Part shown: positions 35,858 through 45,549 of the stretch, piece by piece | Layout of the letters: every line of letters starts with the position of its first letter | Numbering within the stretch: position 1 is the stretch's first letter | Source: Gammaproteobacteria bacterium HGW-Gammaproteobacteria-15 | GTDB taxonomy: Bacteria; Pseudomonadota; Gammaproteobacteria; Enterobacterales; Alteromonadaceae | Length of the DNA stretch: 64,000 nucleotides | Assembly: GCA_002840125.1 (NCBI GenBank) | Contig: PGZF01000004.1 | Span: forward strand, 372,001 to 436,000 | Direction of reading: 5' to 3' | Made by a program: the position numbers and the translations under genes | Notes under the pieces: model-generated | Databases searched by the model: none | What the model saw: the letters and a program-made list of their open reading frames with translations, nothing else | Told to the model about the DNA's origin: nothing

Positions 35858-36667
35858 ATGTTTGCTGGTATCAAAGAAGATATCAAAAGTGTGTTTGAAC
35901 GCGATCCGGCTGCACGTAGCAGCTTTGAGATATTAACCACGTACCCTGGTTTGCACGCCATCTGGTGGCATCGTGTTTGTCATAAATTGTGGCGGGGCAA
36001 CTGGAAATGGCTGGCACGTTTTTTAAGCACTATTGCCCGCTGGCTTACCGGTGTGGAAATTCACCCGGGTGCCAAAATCGGCCGGCGTTTTTTTATCGAT
36101 CACGGTATGGGTGTAGTAATAGGCGAAACGGCTGAAATTGGTGATGACGTTACCCTGTATCATGGCGTCACACTGGGCGGCACCAGTTGGAATCCGGGCA
36201 AACGTCATCCCACTTTAGGCAATGGGGTGGTTATTGGCGCCGGTGCTAAGGTGCTGGGCCCGTTAATAGTGGGCGAAAATGCCCGCATTGGCTCTAATGC
36301 CGTAGTGGTAAAAGATGTACCGGCAGGTAGCACTGTAATCGGCATTCCGGGCCGTATTGTGGCCAAAGCTGATGTTGAGGTCAGTGCAGAGCGCAAACAG
36401 CTGGCACAAAAGTTTGGTTTTGACGCCTATGCCGTGGCGGCCGACAACCCCGATCCGGTTGCCAATGCTATAGGCCGTATGCTGGACCATATTCAACTGC
36501 TGGATACCAAAGTAGGTGAGCTGTGCCACAGTGTTAATCAGCTGGGAGGCAATGTCTGTGAAGAAGTACCGACAGTGAATATTGAAGAAGAAGACTTTAA
36601 GTTAGCGGAACAGCGCGCGGCGCAAGATCGCAAACGTGATGTAGAGGCCTTTGATCCAACCATTTAA
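35858..36667 (+). CDS. cysE: Serine O-acetyltransferase CysE
   Basis: Makes O-acetylserine, the precursor of cysteine. The 269-residue protein has an N-terminal helical part ([17 protein letters not shown]) and a left-handed beta-helix of hexapeptide repeats ([34 protein letters not shown], quoted only by its ends, then [14 protein letters not shown] in similar form [16 protein letters not shown]). This is the EpsC-like type found next to isc operons. Its place directly before iscR suggests it feeds cysteine to IscS. The C-terminal tail is long and acidic. Confidence 0.93.
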   Translation: MFAGIKEDIKSVFERDPAARSSFEILTTYPGLHAIWWHRVCHKLWRGNWKWLARFLSTIARWLTGVEIHPGAKIGRRFFIDHGMGVVIGETAEIGDDVTLYHGVTLGGTSWNPGKRHPTLGNGVVIGAGAKVLGPLIVGENARIGSNAVVVKDVPAGSTVIGIPGRIVAKADVEVSAERKQLAQKFGFDAYAVAADNPDPVANAIGRMLDHIQLLDTKVGELCHSVNQLGGNVCEEVPTVNIEEEDFKLAEQRAAQDRKRDVEAFDPTI

Positions 36668-36684
36668 TGGAACCTTAATCCTGA

Positions 36685-36743
36685 ATACCTGACTAATGCA
36701 GTAGGTTATTAATACTTGACTAAAACAGTCGGGAATGTACAAT
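36685..36743 (+). promoter_or_regulatory. isc promoter with two IscR-type operator sites
   Basis: Two 25-base sites resemble the type 1 IscR motif (core TGACTAATGCAGTA in 36685-36709; core TGACTAAAACAGTC in 36712-36736), spaced 27 bases centre to centre. The second contains the -35 box TTGACT (36716-36721); TACAAT at 36738-36743 is the -10, with a 16-base spacer. [2Fe-2S]-IscR binding there would block RNA polymerase, giving negative autoregulation as in E. coli. Confidence 0.88.
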
Positions 36744-36770
36744 GGCGCCAGTGTTTTCAGGGAGCAAACC

Positions 36771-37253
36771 ATGAGATTAACATCGAAAGGCCGCTACGCG
36801 GTAACGGCTATGCTGGATGTAGCCTTACATACAGCAACCGGGCCGGTGCCCCTGGCTGATATTTCAGAGCGTCAGGGCATTTCGTTGTCATATCTTGAAC
36901 AATTGTTTGCCCGCTTACGTAAACAAGGCTTGGTTAGCAGTGTGCGCGGGCCTGGCGGTGGTTATCAGCTGGGGCGTGAGGCTGGCAGTATTTCGGTATC
37001 AGACGTGATAAGCGCGGTGGATGAGTCTGTAGACGCTACCCGCTGTCAGGGCAAATCTGACTGCCATAGCGGTACCCGCTGTTTAACCCATACTCTGTGG
37101 AGTGATTTAAGTCACCGCATTGAAGATTTTCTTACCGGCATTACGCTGGGCGAGCTGGTAAATAAGCAAGATATACAATACCTGGCAAAACGGCAGAACA
37201 GCCGTATTGTAAAGAACCCGGCAACTGATATCGAAGTCAGCTGCCAGCTGTAG
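36771..37253 (+). CDS. iscR: Iron-sulfur cluster-responsive regulator IscR
   Basis: Rrf2-family repressor that carries a [2Fe-2S] cluster and controls the isc operon. The 160-residue protein has the winged helix ([40 protein letters not shown]) and cluster ligands C92, C98, C104 and H107, identical in position to E. coli. The ATG at 36771 follows AGGGAG; an ATG at 36735 lies inside the operator and would read the promoter. Confidence 0.97.
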   Translation: MRLTSKGRYAVTAMLDVALHTATGPVPLADISERQGISLSYLEQLFARLRKQGLVSSVRGPGGGYQLGREAGSISVSDVISAVDESVDATRCQGKSDCHSGTRCLTHTLWSDLSHRIEDFLTGITLGELVNKQDIQYLAKRQNSRIVKNPATDIEVSCQL

Positions 37254-37270
37254 GCAACACGGAGCAAATA

Positions 37271-38485
37271 ATGAAGCTACCTATTTATCTGGATTACGCT
37301 GCAACTACCCCGGTCGATGCCCGGGTAGCAGAAAAAATGATGCAGTTTTTAACAATGGACGGCGAGTTTGGTAACCCGGCGTCGCGTTCGCATCGTTTTG
37401 GCTGGCAGGCAGAAGAAGCGGTAGAAATTGCCCGCAGCCAGATTGCAGAGCTGGTAAATGCTGATCCACGCGAAATTGTATTTACCTCAGGTGCTACCGA
37501 ATCGAATAACCTGGCGATTAAAGGCGCAGCCGATTTTTACCGCAAAAAAGGCAAACACCTGATCACAGTAAAAACCGAACACAAAGCCACGCTGGACACC
37601 ATGCGCCAACTGGAACGTGAAGGCTACGAGGTAACTTACCTTGAGCCGCAAACCGATGGCATGGTCACCGTTGCTATGCTCGAAGCGGCTATCCGCCCGG
37701 ACACATCAGTAATTAGCGTAATGTTTGTTAATAACGAAATTGGTGTGGTGCAGGATATTGCTGCCATTGGCGAGCTGTGTCGCAGCAAAGGTATTATTTT
37801 CCATGTTGATGCGGCACAAGCGGCTGGCAAGCTGGATATTGACTTACAAACACTGAAAGTAGATTTAATGTCGTTCTCCGGCCACAAAGCTTATGGCCCT
37901 AAAGGTATTGGTGCGTTGTTTGTGCGGCGTAAACCACGTATTCGTTTAGAAGCGCAAATGCACGGTGGCGGCCATGAACGTGGTATGCGTTCAGGCACTT
38001 TACCAACGCACCAGATTGTCGCTATGGGCGAGGCCTTCCGTTTAGCCAAGCTGGAAATGCACGATGAAATTAAGCGTATTACTGCGCTGCGCGACAGGCT
38101 GTTAAACGGCGTAAAAGATATTGAACAGGTATTTTTAAACGGTAACCGTGAACAGCGCGTGCCACATATTACCAATATCAGCTTTAACTATGTTGAAGGT
38201 GAGTCGCTGATTATGGCATTAAAAGACATTGCCGTATCATCAGGTTCTGCCTGTACATCTGCCAGCCTGGAGCCATCTTATGTACTGCGCGCCCTGGGTA
38301 TGAGTGACGAGTTGGCACACAGCTCTATCCGTTTCAGTATCGGCCGGTATACCACCGAGGCGCAGATTGATCACACGATCAAAATTGTGCACCAGGCGAT
38401 TGAAAAACTGCGTGCAATGTCACCACTTTGGGACATGTACAAAGACGGCGTCGATTTAAACACTGTAGCCTGGGTTGCGCATTAA
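37271..38485 (+). CDS. iscS: Cysteine desulfurase IscS
   Basis: PLP enzyme that takes sulfur from cysteine and passes it to IscU and other acceptors. The 404-residue protein has the E. coli length and motifs: [17 protein letters not shown] at the start, [15 protein letters not shown] with the PLP lysine, and [17 protein letters not shown] with the mobile-loop persulfide cysteine C328. It lies 17 bases after iscR. Confidence 0.98.
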   Translation: MKLPIYLDYAATTPVDARVAEKMMQFLTMDGEFGNPASRSHRFGWQAEEAVEIARSQIAELVNADPREIVFTSGATESNNLAIKGAADFYRKKGKHLITVKTEHKATLDTMRQLEREGYEVTYLEPQTDGMVTVAMLEAAIRPDTSVISVMFVNNEIGVVQDIAAIGELCRSKGIIFHVDAAQAAGKLDIDLQTLKVDLMSFSGHKAYGPKGIGALFVRRKPRIRLEAQMHGGGHERGMRSGTLPTHQIVAMGEAFRLAKLEMHDEIKRITALRDRLLNGVKDIEQVFLNGNREQRVPHITNISFNYVEGESLIMALKDIAVSSGSACTSASLEPSYVLRALGMSDELAHSSIRFSIGRYTTEAQIDHTIKIVHQAIEKLRAMSPLWDMYKDGVDLNTVAWVAH

Positions 38486-38515
38486 GCGCGCTGGCTGCAC
38501 ACAGAGGTAACTATC

Positions 38516-38899
38516 ATGGCATACAGTAATAAAGTAATCGATCACTACGAAAACCCGCGCAATGTCGGCTCATTTGATAAAGATGACGACACTGTTGCTA
38601 CCGGTATGGTAGGCGCGCCGGCTTGTGGTGACGTAATGAAGCTGCAAATTAAAGTTAATGCTGCGGGCATTATCGAAGATGCAAAATTTAAAACCTATGG
38701 CTGTGGCAGTGCTATTGCTTCCAGCTCACTGGTAACCGAGTGGGTTAAAGGCAAAAGCCTGGACGAAGCTCAGCAGATCAAAAACACTGACATCGCCCAG
38801 GAGCTGGCGCTGCCACCGGTGAAAATTCACTGCTCTATTCTGGCTGAAGATGCTATTAAAGCGGCGATTGCTGACTATAAGCAAAAGCACGGAGGCTAA
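38516..38899 (+). CDS. iscU: Iron-sulfur cluster scaffold IscU
   Basis: Scaffold on which new clusters are built from IscS sulfur and iron. The 127-residue protein has the three ligand cysteines C37 (GAPACGDV), C63 (TYGCGSA) and C106 (KIHCSIL), and the LPPVK motif at about 99-103 that HscA recognises. Confidence 0.98.
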   Translation: MAYSNKVIDHYENPRNVGSFDKDDDTVATGMVGAPACGDVMKLQIKVNAAGIIEDAKFKTYGCGSAIASSSLVTEWVKGKSLDEAQQIKNTDIAQELALPPVKIHCSILAEDAIKAAIADYKQKHGG

Positions 38900-38904
38900 A
38901 TACT

Positions 38905-39228
38905 ATGGCTATTTCGATGACAACGGCAGCCGCCGAACGGGTACGCAGTTTTTTGCAAAACCGTGGTAAAGGCGTGGGTTTACGGGTAGGCGTTAAAACT
39001 ACCGGTTGCTCTGGCCTGGCTTATGTTCTGGAGTTTGTCGATACGCTCAACGAGGACGATCAGGTGTTCGAACAGGACGACCTGAAGCTGATTGTCGACG
39101 GCAAAAGCCTGGTGTACATAGATGGCACTCAACTGGATTTCGTCAAAGAAGGCCTCAATGAAGGCTTTCAATTTAACAACCCTAACGTGAACGGCGAATG
39201 TGGTTGTGGCGAAAGCTTTACTGTTTAA
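38905..39228 (+). CDS. iscA: A-type iron-sulfur carrier IscA
   Basis: Cluster or iron carrier acting after IscU. The 107-residue protein has conserved cysteines C35 (TTGCSGLAY), C99 and C101 (GECGCGES). It starts 5 bases after iscU. Confidence 0.97.
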   Translation: MAISMTTAAAERVRSFLQNRGKGVGLRVGVKTTGCSGLAYVLEFVDTLNEDDQVFEQDDLKLIVDGKSLVYIDGTQLDFVKEGLNEGFQFNNPNVNGECGCGESFTV

Positions 39229-39256
39229 GCATTTAATTTAAACACCTAAGGGCCGG

Positions 39257-39781
39257 ATGAATTACTTTCAGCTGTTTAATCTGCCGGCGAAGTTCGACCT
39301 CGACTTAACTGAGCTCGGTTCGCGTTATCTTAAGCTGCAAAAGCAGTTTCATCCGGATCAACACAGTAGTGGCTCTGAGCGGGACAAGCTATTGGCAGTG
39401 CAGCAGACCGCCAATATCAACGACGCTTATCACAGCTTAAAGCAGCCGTTAATGCGGGCCGAACATTTGCTGGCCCTGCGCGGTTTAAAAATAAGCCATG
39501 AACAGCGCAGTTTTACTGATCCGGTGTTTTTAATGCAGCAAATGGAGCTGCGCGAGCAACTGGCTGAGATAGAGCAAAGCGGCGATCCTGATGCGGTGAT
39601 TGATACTATAGAGCGCCAGTTGCAGCAGCAGAAAAAACACTTGTTGCAGCAGTTAGCCACGGCCTTAGACAGTGAAACTGCAGAGCAGGATCAACTGGCG
39701 GCAGACCTTATTCGTAAACTAAAATTCTTCTTTAAGCTGCAGCAAGAGCTGGAGCTGATTGAACAGCAACTACAAGACTAA
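39257..39781 (+). CDS. hscB: Fe-S assembly co-chaperone HscB
   Basis: J-protein that brings IscU to HscA and stimulates its ATPase. The 174-residue protein has a J domain with the HPD motif ([10 protein letters not shown]) and a C-terminal three-helix IscU-binding domain rich in Gln and Glu. It is 28 bases after iscA and 8 before hscA. Confidence 0.95.
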   Translation: MNYFQLFNLPAKFDLDLTELGSRYLKLQKQFHPDQHSSGSERDKLLAVQQTANINDAYHSLKQPLMRAEHLLALRGLKISHEQRSFTDPVFLMQQMELREQLAEIEQSGDPDAVIDTIERQLQQQKKHLLQQLATALDSETAEQDQLAADLIRKLKFFFKLQQELELIEQQLQD

Positions 39782-39789
39782 ACAACACT

Positions 39790-41643
39790 ATGCTATTACA
39801 AATCGCAGAGCCCGGACAAAGCGCTGCGCCGCATCAGCACAAGCTGGCGGCCGGTATTGACCTTGGTACCACCAATTCACTGGTGGCAACAGTACGCAGC
39901 GGCGAAGCCAAAACACTGGTTAACAGCCAGGGGCGCGATATGCTGCCATCGGTGGTGCGTTATACTGCCGATAGCGTGGTGGTAGGTGATGCCGCCATGG
40001 CATCGGCGGTAAATGACGCTGAAAACACCATAGTGTCAGTAAAACGCCTGATGGGTAAAGGTTACAACGAAACCCTGGCGTTAAAAGACAAAGTGCCGTA
40101 TCAGCTGATTGATCAGCAAGGTTTAGTTGCCATTAATACCGTGCAGGGCGTAAAAAACCCGGTGGAAGTTTCGGCCGAAATTCTGGCGACGCTGGCCAAT
40201 ACCGCCAGTGAAACCTTAGGCGGTGAATTAAACGGCGTGGTGATAACCGTACCGGCCTATTTTGATGACGCCCAGCGCCAGGCTACTAAAGATGCCGCCA
40301 AACTGGCCGGTTTAAATGTAATGCGCCTGCTAAATGAGCCCACAGCAGCAGCACTGGCTTATGGCCTTGATTCCGGCCAGGAAGGTGTGATTGCAGTATA
40401 CGATTTAGGCGGCGGCACCTTTGATATTTCTATATTACGCCTGCGTCGTGGCGTCTTTGAAGTATTGGCCACCGGCGGCGACTCGGCCCTTGGCGGTGAT
40501 GATTTTGACCATGCTATTGTCGGCTATTTGCAGCAGTGCACTGGCGAGGCTGAATTATCACACCAGGCAATGCGGCAGTATTTAACCACAGCGCGCAGTA
40601 TTAAAGAGCAGTTAACCGACAGCGATACGGTCAATTTTTCTCTGCCTGTGGCAGGCCGCCAATTCAACGGTACGCTAAGCAAAACAGAATTCGAACAGTT
40701 AGTAGCCCCCTTGGTTAAAAAAACCATCCGCGCTTGTCGCCAGGTGCTGCGCGACGCCGGTTTAACCAGCGCTGAAATTGTTAAAGTAGTGATGGTGGGT
40801 GGTTCTACCCGCGTGCCGTTGGTACGCACTGAAGTGGCCACATTTTTTGCCACTGAACCGCTCACCTCTATTGATCCGGATAAAGTGGTCGCAATAGGTG
40901 CGGCTATTCAGGCCAATGTGCTGGTGGGTAATAAGGCGGACGGCGATACTCTGCTGCTGGATGTTATTCCGCTATCGCTCGGCCTTGAAACCATGGGCGG
41001 TTTAACCGAAAAAATTATTCCGCGTAATACCGTAATACCGGTAGCGCGGGCGCAGGAATTTACCACCTTTAAAGATGGCCAAACGGCAATGGCACTGCAT
41101 GTGGTGCAGGGCGAGCGTGAACTGGTAGAAGACTGCCGCTCACTGGCCCGCTTTGAACTGCGCGGCATACCTCCGCTGCCAGCCGGTGGTGCTCATATCC
41201 GCGTCACTTTTCAGGTAGATGCCGACGGCTTATTAAGTGTTACCGCACAGGAAAAATCTACCGGTGTGCAGGCCAACATCCAGGTAAAACCGTCTTACGG
41301 TTTAAGCGATGATCAGGTCGCCACTATGCTAAAAGGCTCAATGCAGTATGCGCGGCAGGATATGCAGCTGCGGTTATTACGTGAGCAGCAGGTAGAAGCC
41401 GAACGGGTACTGGAAGCGGTGTCGCAAGCGCTTAAAGCCGATGCAGCCTTATTAAGTGCGCAGGAGCTGACCAATATTAACCAGGCGCTAACAACCCTCG
41501 CAGAGGTAAAACAAGGTGATGATACCGCGGCTATTAAAGCGGCGATTGAGCATACCAACACATTAACTGATGACTTTGCCGCCCGGCGCATGGATCAATC
41601 AATCCGTAGTGCGTTAACAGGCCATAACGTGGACGAGGTATAA
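39790..41643 (+). CDS. hscA: Fe-S assembly chaperone HscA
   Basis: Specialised Hsp70 that helps release clusters from IscU. The 617-residue protein has the Hsp70 nucleotide motifs ([43 protein letters not shown]) and a substrate-binding domain beginning near [17 protein letters not shown]. The N-terminal extension before AAGIDLG, about 20 residues, is typical of HscA and absent in DnaK. Confidence 0.97.
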   Translation: MLLQIAEPGQSAAPHQHKLAAGIDLGTTNSLVATVRSGEAKTLVNSQGRDMLPSVVRYTADSVVVGDAAMASAVNDAENTIVSVKRLMGKGYNETLALKDKVPYQLIDQQGLVAINTVQGVKNPVEVSAEILATLANTASETLGGELNGVVITVPAYFDDAQRQATKDAAKLAGLNVMRLLNEPTAAALAYGLDSGQEGVIAVYDLGGGTFDISILRLRRGVFEVLATGGDSALGGDDFDHAIVGYLQQCTGEAELSHQAMRQYLTTARSIKEQLTDSDTVNFSLPVAGRQFNGTLSKTEFEQLVAPLVKKTIRACRQVLRDAGLTSAEIVKVVMVGGSTRVPLVRTEVATFFATEPLTSIDPDKVVAIGAAIQANVLVGNKADGDTLLLDVIPLSLGLETMGGLTEKIIPRNTVIPVARAQEFTTFKDGQTAMALHVVQGERELVEDCRSLARFELRGIPPLPAGGAHIRVTFQVDADGLLSVTAQEKSTGVQANIQVKPSYGLSDDQVATMLKGSMQYARQDMQLRLLREQQVEAERVLEAVSQALKADAALLSAQELTNINQALTTLAEVKQGDDTAAIKAAIEHTNTLTDDFAARRMDQSIRSALTGHNVDEV

Positions 41644-41646
41644 CAA

Positions 41647-41985
41647 ATGCCACAAATCGTATTTTTACCCCATGCCGAGCTGTGCCCCGAGGGTGCCGCA
41701 GTAGAAGCCAAAGCTGGTGAAACGGTATTGGATGTGGCGCTGCGCAGCGGCATTTCGATAGAGCATGCCTGTGAAAAATCCTGCGCCTGCACCACTTGTC
41801 ACGTTATCGTGCGCGAAGGGTTTTATTCACTAAATGAAAGTGAAGAGCTCGAAGACGATATGCTGGATAAAGCCTGGGGCCTGGAACCGGAATCACGCTT
41901 AGGCTGCCAGGCACGTATTGCTGATGAAGACCTGGTAGTAGAAATTCCAAAGTACACCGTCAATATGGTTAGCGAAGGCCACTGA
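41647..41985 (+). CDS. fdx: [2Fe-2S] ferredoxin Fdx
   Basis: Electron donor for cluster assembly. The 112-residue adrenodoxin-type ferredoxin has ligands C42, C48, C51 and C87 (HACEKSCACTTCH and LGCQARI) and an extra cysteine at 46 also found in E. coli Fdx. It follows hscA by 3 bases and ends the operon; no iscX follows, unlike E. coli. Confidence 0.97.
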   Translation: MPQIVFLPHAELCPEGAAVEAKAGETVLDVALRSGISIEHACEKSCACTTCHVIVREGFYSLNESEELEDDMLDKAWGLEPESRLGCQARIADEDLVVEIPKYTVNMVSEGH

Positions 41986-42006
41986 TTTACCCGCCTTGGT
42001 AACGAA

Positions 42007-42029
42007 ACGGCCTGCAGGGCCGTTTTTTT
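42007..42029 (+). terminator. Terminator of the isc operon
   Basis: ACGGCC (42007-42012), loop TGCAG, GGCCGT (42018-42023), followed by seven T. It lies 21 bases after the fdx stop. Confidence 0.92.
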
Positions 42030-42130
42030 ATGCCAATAATCTGTTATTACTCAATAAAACCAGCGCTTTGCTGGTGATTAATGAAGGTTAGGCTAGGATC
42101 TGGAAGACAACGATAAAAGACGGAGTAACT

Positions 42131-43285
42131 ATGTTAAAAAAATCTCTGATAGCGGTAACGTTATCAAGCTTATTGATCGCACCGGCGTTTGCTGATCTGA
42201 CTATAAATGGCTTTGCGTCAATTAAAGCCGGTATAACACTGGACAGCGACGACACCCTGTATGGTTATGATGATAGCCTGGACTTTAAAAATGAGAGCTT
42301 ATTTGCTGTACAGCTAATGTCAGATTTAGGCGAAAAGCTGTCTGTTACTGCGCAGTTAATGGGCCGAGGTGCAGAAGACTTCGATGTTGAATTTGAATGG
42401 GCTTTTATCAGTTATCAGCTTACTGAAGAAATACGTATTAATGCTGGCCGTTTACGCACGCCGTTTTATAAATACTCTGACTTTCGCGATGTGGGTTACG
42501 CCTACGACTGGCTCCGGGTACCACAAAGCGTTTATGGCTTAGGCTTTGACAATATTGAGGGTATATCTTTTTACCACACCACGCAGCTAGGCAGCTTTGA
42601 TTCTAACCTGCAGTTAATTGCCGGAGCTTACGATGGCGATGCCACAGTCAGCGGTAATAGTGTTGATGCCGAGATAAAAAATGTACTGGGCGTGGCCTGG
42701 GAGTTGGGCCGCGACTGGTACAGCCTACGTGCTGCCTATTTAAGGGGCAAAGTAACCATTGATGCTCAAAGCGCTGAGTTACAGCCTGGTGTTACTTTTG
42801 GTACTTTTTTTGCGGGCTTAAGCGGCGCGGGTTTTGCTACGCTGGTAAACGAAATTGATATTAACGAAGAAGATGGTGCTTTTTTTGGTGTTGGTTTTAC
42901 TGCTGACAAAAACGACTGGCTGCTGGTGGCCGAGTACACCACAGTAAAAGTGGACAACAGTTTTATTGCCAATCAGAAAAACTTCTACGTATCGCTTGGT
43001 CACCGTTTTGATAGCATAACGCCCTATGTGTCTTATGAAAAAGAAGATAATGAGGCCAAAACGGAAATATATACTCCTTACCTGGCAACATTGCCACCAC
43101 AATTATTAGTGCCGGTAGCGGGCATAGTGCAAAGCCAGGCCCGTAAAGCAACTACTTACAATCTGGGTTTACGTTACGACTTCCATCCTTCGGCGGCGTT
43201 TAAACTGCAGTACAGCTCTGAAGATAATAAAATCGCTGATCTGCGCCAGGATGTACTGGCGTTTGGCGTAGATTTGGTATTTTAA
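42131..43285 (+). CDS. Outer-membrane porin-like beta-barrel
   Basis: A 384-residue protein with a signal peptide (MLKKSLIAVTLSSLLIAPAFA) and alternating strands ending in a terminal phenylalanine (FGVDLVF), the signal for outer-membrane insertion. Strand-like stretches include LTINGFASIKAGITL, VQLMSDLGEKLSVTAQLMG, INAGRLRTPFYKYSDF and FYVSLGHRF. It resembles porins of Shewanella and relatives that neighbour small phosphate-binding-like proteins. The substrate is unknown. Its partner gene starts 9 bases downstream. Confidence 0.75.
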   Translation: MLKKSLIAVTLSSLLIAPAFADLTINGFASIKAGITLDSDDTLYGYDDSLDFKNESLFAVQLMSDLGEKLSVTAQLMGRGAEDFDVEFEWAFISYQLTEEIRINAGRLRTPFYKYSDFRDVGYAYDWLRVPQSVYGLGFDNIEGISFYHTTQLGSFDSNLQLIAGAYDGDATVSGNSVDAEIKNVLGVAWELGRDWYSLRAAYLRGKVTIDAQSAELQPGVTFGTFFAGLSGAGFATLVNEIDINEEDGAFFGVGFTADKNDWLLVAEYTTVKVDNSFIANQKNFYVSLGHRFDSITPYVSYEKEDNEAKTEIYTPYLATLPPQLLVPVAGIVQSQARKATTYNLGLRYDFHPSAAFKLQYSSEDNKIADLRQDVLAFGVDLVF

Positions 43286-43294
43286 GGGGGCTTT

Positions 43295-43708
43295 ATGCGT
43301 ACAATTAAAACAGTTTTGTTGCTAGCCACCCTGCTGTCAGGCGCTGCAGTTGCAGATATTGCTGTAGTGGTTAACCCGGCCAATGCCAATGCGGTGTCAG
43401 CAGATGATTTAAACCGCTTGTTTTTAGGCCGTGCCAGCAGTTTTGCCGATGGTAGTAAAGCCACACCATTGAATATGGCCGAAGGCAGGCCGGCACGTGA
43501 AGAGTTTGACAGCAAAGTGCTGAATCGCTCCGCTGCCCAGCTAAAGGCCTACTGGTCAAAGTTAGTATTTACCGGTAAGGGCACACCACCGAAAGAACTG
43601 GCTGATGATGCAGCGGTTAAAGCCGCTGTTGCTGCCGACAGCAGTGCTATTGGCTATATCAGTAGTAGCAGTGTTGATAGCAGCGTGAAAGTGGTTGCCA
43701 GCTTTTAA
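43295..43708 (+). CDS. Small phosphate ABC-type substrate-binding-like protein
   Basis: A 137-residue exported protein with signal peptide (MRTIKTVLLLATLLSGAAVA). The mature part is about 117 residues (VSADDLNRLFLGRASSFADG, FDSKVLNRSAAQLKAYWSKL, SSAIGYISSSSVD) and matches one lobe of a PstS-like fold, too short to be a full binding protein. No ABC permease or ATPase is nearby, so a transport role through the classical route is unlikely. Paired with the porin gene in what looks like a two-gene operon. Confidence 0.75.
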   Translation: MRTIKTVLLLATLLSGAAVADIAVVVNPANANAVSADDLNRLFLGRASSFADGSKATPLNMAEGRPAREEFDSKVLNRSAAQLKAYWSKLVFTGKGTPPKELADDAAVKAAVAADSSAIGYISSSSVDSSVKVVASF

Positions 43709-43727
43709 ACACGTCATTGTCATAATT

Positions 43728-43771
43728 AGCCGCGATACTGATGGTTTAATACCTAAGTTCGCGGCTTTTTT
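43728..43771 (+). terminator. Terminator after the porin pair
   Basis: AGCCGCGA (43728-43735) pairs with TCGCGGCT (43759-43766), followed by six T. The loop itself folds through ACT/AGT and GGT/ACC pairs. Confidence 0.8.
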
Positions 43772-43805
43772 GTCAGCAAAAATAGGTTTTTTTTTGCAAC
43801 TAGCG

Positions 43806-43811
43806 TATAAT
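43806..43811 (+). promoter_or_regulatory. -10 box of the ndk promoter
   Basis: A perfect TATAAT lies 57 bases before the ndk start, after a run of nine T (43787-43795). The -35 position (TAGGTT, 43783-43788) is a poor match. Confidence 0.5.
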
Positions 43812-43868
43812 TTGCCGCCTTAAATTTGAATCATTCAGTTTAATTACCAACTTAATCAGGAGCCTGTT

Positions 43869-44300
43869 ATGGCGTTAGAGCGTACTTTTTCAATTATCAA
43901 GCCGGATGCTGTTGCCAAGAACGTAATTGGTGCTATTTATAACCGTTTTGAGTCTGCCGGTTTACGTATCGTTGCCGCTAAAATGCTACACTTAAGCCGT
44001 GAACAGGCTGAAGGTTTCTACGCTGAACACAGCGCACGTCCATTCTTTGGTGCTTTAGTGTCTTTCATGACCTCTGGCCCGGTAATGGTGCAAGTGCTGG
44101 AAGGTGAAGACGCCGTGCGTAAAAACCGCGAAATCATGGGTGCGACTAACCCTAAAGATGCTACTGCCGGTACTTTACGTGCTGATTACGCCGCCAGCAT
44201 CGACGAAAACGCTGTACACGGTTCAGACGCTGCAGCTTCTGCCGCGCGTGAAATTGCTTACTTCTTCACTGAAGCTGAGCTGTGTGCCCGTACCCGTTAA
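43869..44300 (+). CDS. ndk: Nucleoside diphosphate kinase
   Basis: Balances nucleoside triphosphates by phosphate transfer through a histidine. The 143-residue protein matches E. coli Ndk: [45 protein letters not shown] and the active site [10 protein letters not shown] with H117. A strong AGGAG precedes the ATG. Monocistronic position between terminators. Confidence 0.98.
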   Translation: MALERTFSIIKPDAVAKNVIGAIYNRFESAGLRIVAAKMLHLSREQAEGFYAEHSARPFFGALVSFMTSGPVMVQVLEGEDAVRKNREIMGATNPKDATAGTLRADYAASIDENAVHGSDAAASAAREIAYFFTEAELCARTR

Positions 44301-44321
44301 GCGTTAATCGCCTGCGGTAAC

Positions 44322-44347
44322 GGACTAAGGGGGCAACAGCCCCCTTA
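44322..44347 (+). terminator. Stem-loop after ndk
   Basis: ACTAAGGGGGC (44322-44332), loop AACA, GCCCCCTTAGT (44337-44347). A very stable 11-bp stem without a T-run, so it may protect the mRNA end or slow polymerase rather than terminate fully. Confidence 0.6.
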
Positions 44348-44406
44348 GTGCATGTTGGTACAGTGTTTTATGGTTATTGTTTATTGTGGTAAGGAGCGCT
44401 CTGCAA

Positions 44407-45534
44407 ATGACTGAGCAGCAAAACAAAATTAATTTACTTGATTTAACCCGTGCGCAAATGCAGCAGTTTTTCGTCGATATGGGCGAAAAGCCGTTTCGTG
44501 CTGATCAGGTAATGAAATGGATTTACCACTTCTGTATCGATGATTTCGATAAGATGAGCAATATCAATAAAGTATTGCGGGAAAAACTCAAAGCCCGTTG
44601 TGTGATAGAAGCGCCGGTCGTGGTAACGCGGCAAGACAGCAGTGATGGCACCATTAAGTTTGTTATGGGCTTAAGCGGTGGCCAGGAAGTAGAAACTGTC
44701 TGGATCCCGGAAAAAGACCGCCGCACTTTGTGCGTGTCATCTCAGGTGGGTTGTGCACTGGATTGTTCGTTTTGCTCAACGGCACAGCAGGGCTTTAACC
44801 GTAACCTTAGCGTGGCAGAAATTATCGGCCAGGTGTGGCGCGTTGCGCAAATCATCGGCAGTTATGGCGATACCGGCGACAAACCGGTCACTAACGTAGT
44901 GATGATGGGCATGGGTGAGCCATTGCTTAATCTGAATAACGTGGTACCGGCAATGGAATTAATGCTGGAAGATTTCGGCTTTGGTTTATCCAAACGCCGG
45001 GTTACCCTAAGCACCTCTGGTGTGGTGCCGGCGCTGGATTTACTGCGCGATAAAATTGACGTGGCGCTGGCTATTTCTCTGCACGCGCCAAACAACGAGT
45101 TGCGTAATGAACTGGTACCGGTAAACCGCAAGTACCCGATGGAAGAATTCTTAGCTGCCTCAAGGCGTTATGTTGCAAACTCGAAAGCCAATGATAAGGT
45201 TACCGTAGAGTACGTCATGCTGGATGGCGTGAATGACAGTATGGAGCAGGCGCACGAATTGGCGCATGCGCTGAAAGATACACCATCGAAAATTAACCTG
45301 ATCCCGTTTAACCCCTATCCGGGGTCGCCATACAAGCGTTCGAGCAATTCCCGGATTGACAGATTTAACAAAGTCTTACAAGAATACGGCTTTACTGTTA
45401 TTGTACGTAAAACCCGCGGCGACGATATTGACGCCGCTTGCGGCCAGCTGGTTGGCGATGTGATTGACAGAACAAAACGATTGATCAAAAAGCAGCAAAA
45501 AGGCCAACCTATAGCAGTAAAAATGCTGCCATAA
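44407..45534 (+). CDS. rlmN: Dual-specificity rRNA/tRNA adenine-C2 methyltransferase RlmN
   Basis: Radical-SAM enzyme that methylates C2 of A2503 in 23S rRNA and A37 in tRNAs. The 375-residue protein has the cluster motif C116-x3-C120-x2-C123 ([15 protein letters not shown]) and the C-terminal methyl-carrier cysteine C345 (DAACGQL). The ATG at 44407 follows AAGGAG; upstream in-frame codons have no ribosome-binding site. Confidence 0.97.
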   Translation: MTEQQNKINLLDLTRAQMQQFFVDMGEKPFRADQVMKWIYHFCIDDFDKMSNINKVLREKLKARCVIEAPVVVTRQDSSDGTIKFVMGLSGGQEVETVWIPEKDRRTLCVSSQVGCALDCSFCSTAQQGFNRNLSVAEIIGQVWRVAQIIGSYGDTGDKPVTNVVMMGMGEPLLNLNNVVPAMELMLEDFGFGLSKRRVTLSTSGVVPALDLLRDKIDVALAISLHAPNNELRNELVPVNRKYPMEEFLAASRRYVANSKANDKVTVEYVMLDGVNDSMEQAHELAHALKDTPSKINLIPFNPYPGSPYKRSSNSRIDRFNKVLQEYGFTVIVRKTRGDDIDAACGQLVGDVIDRTKRLIKKQQKGQPIAVKMLP

Positions 45535-45549
45535 AGCAAGGAAGGGCGC

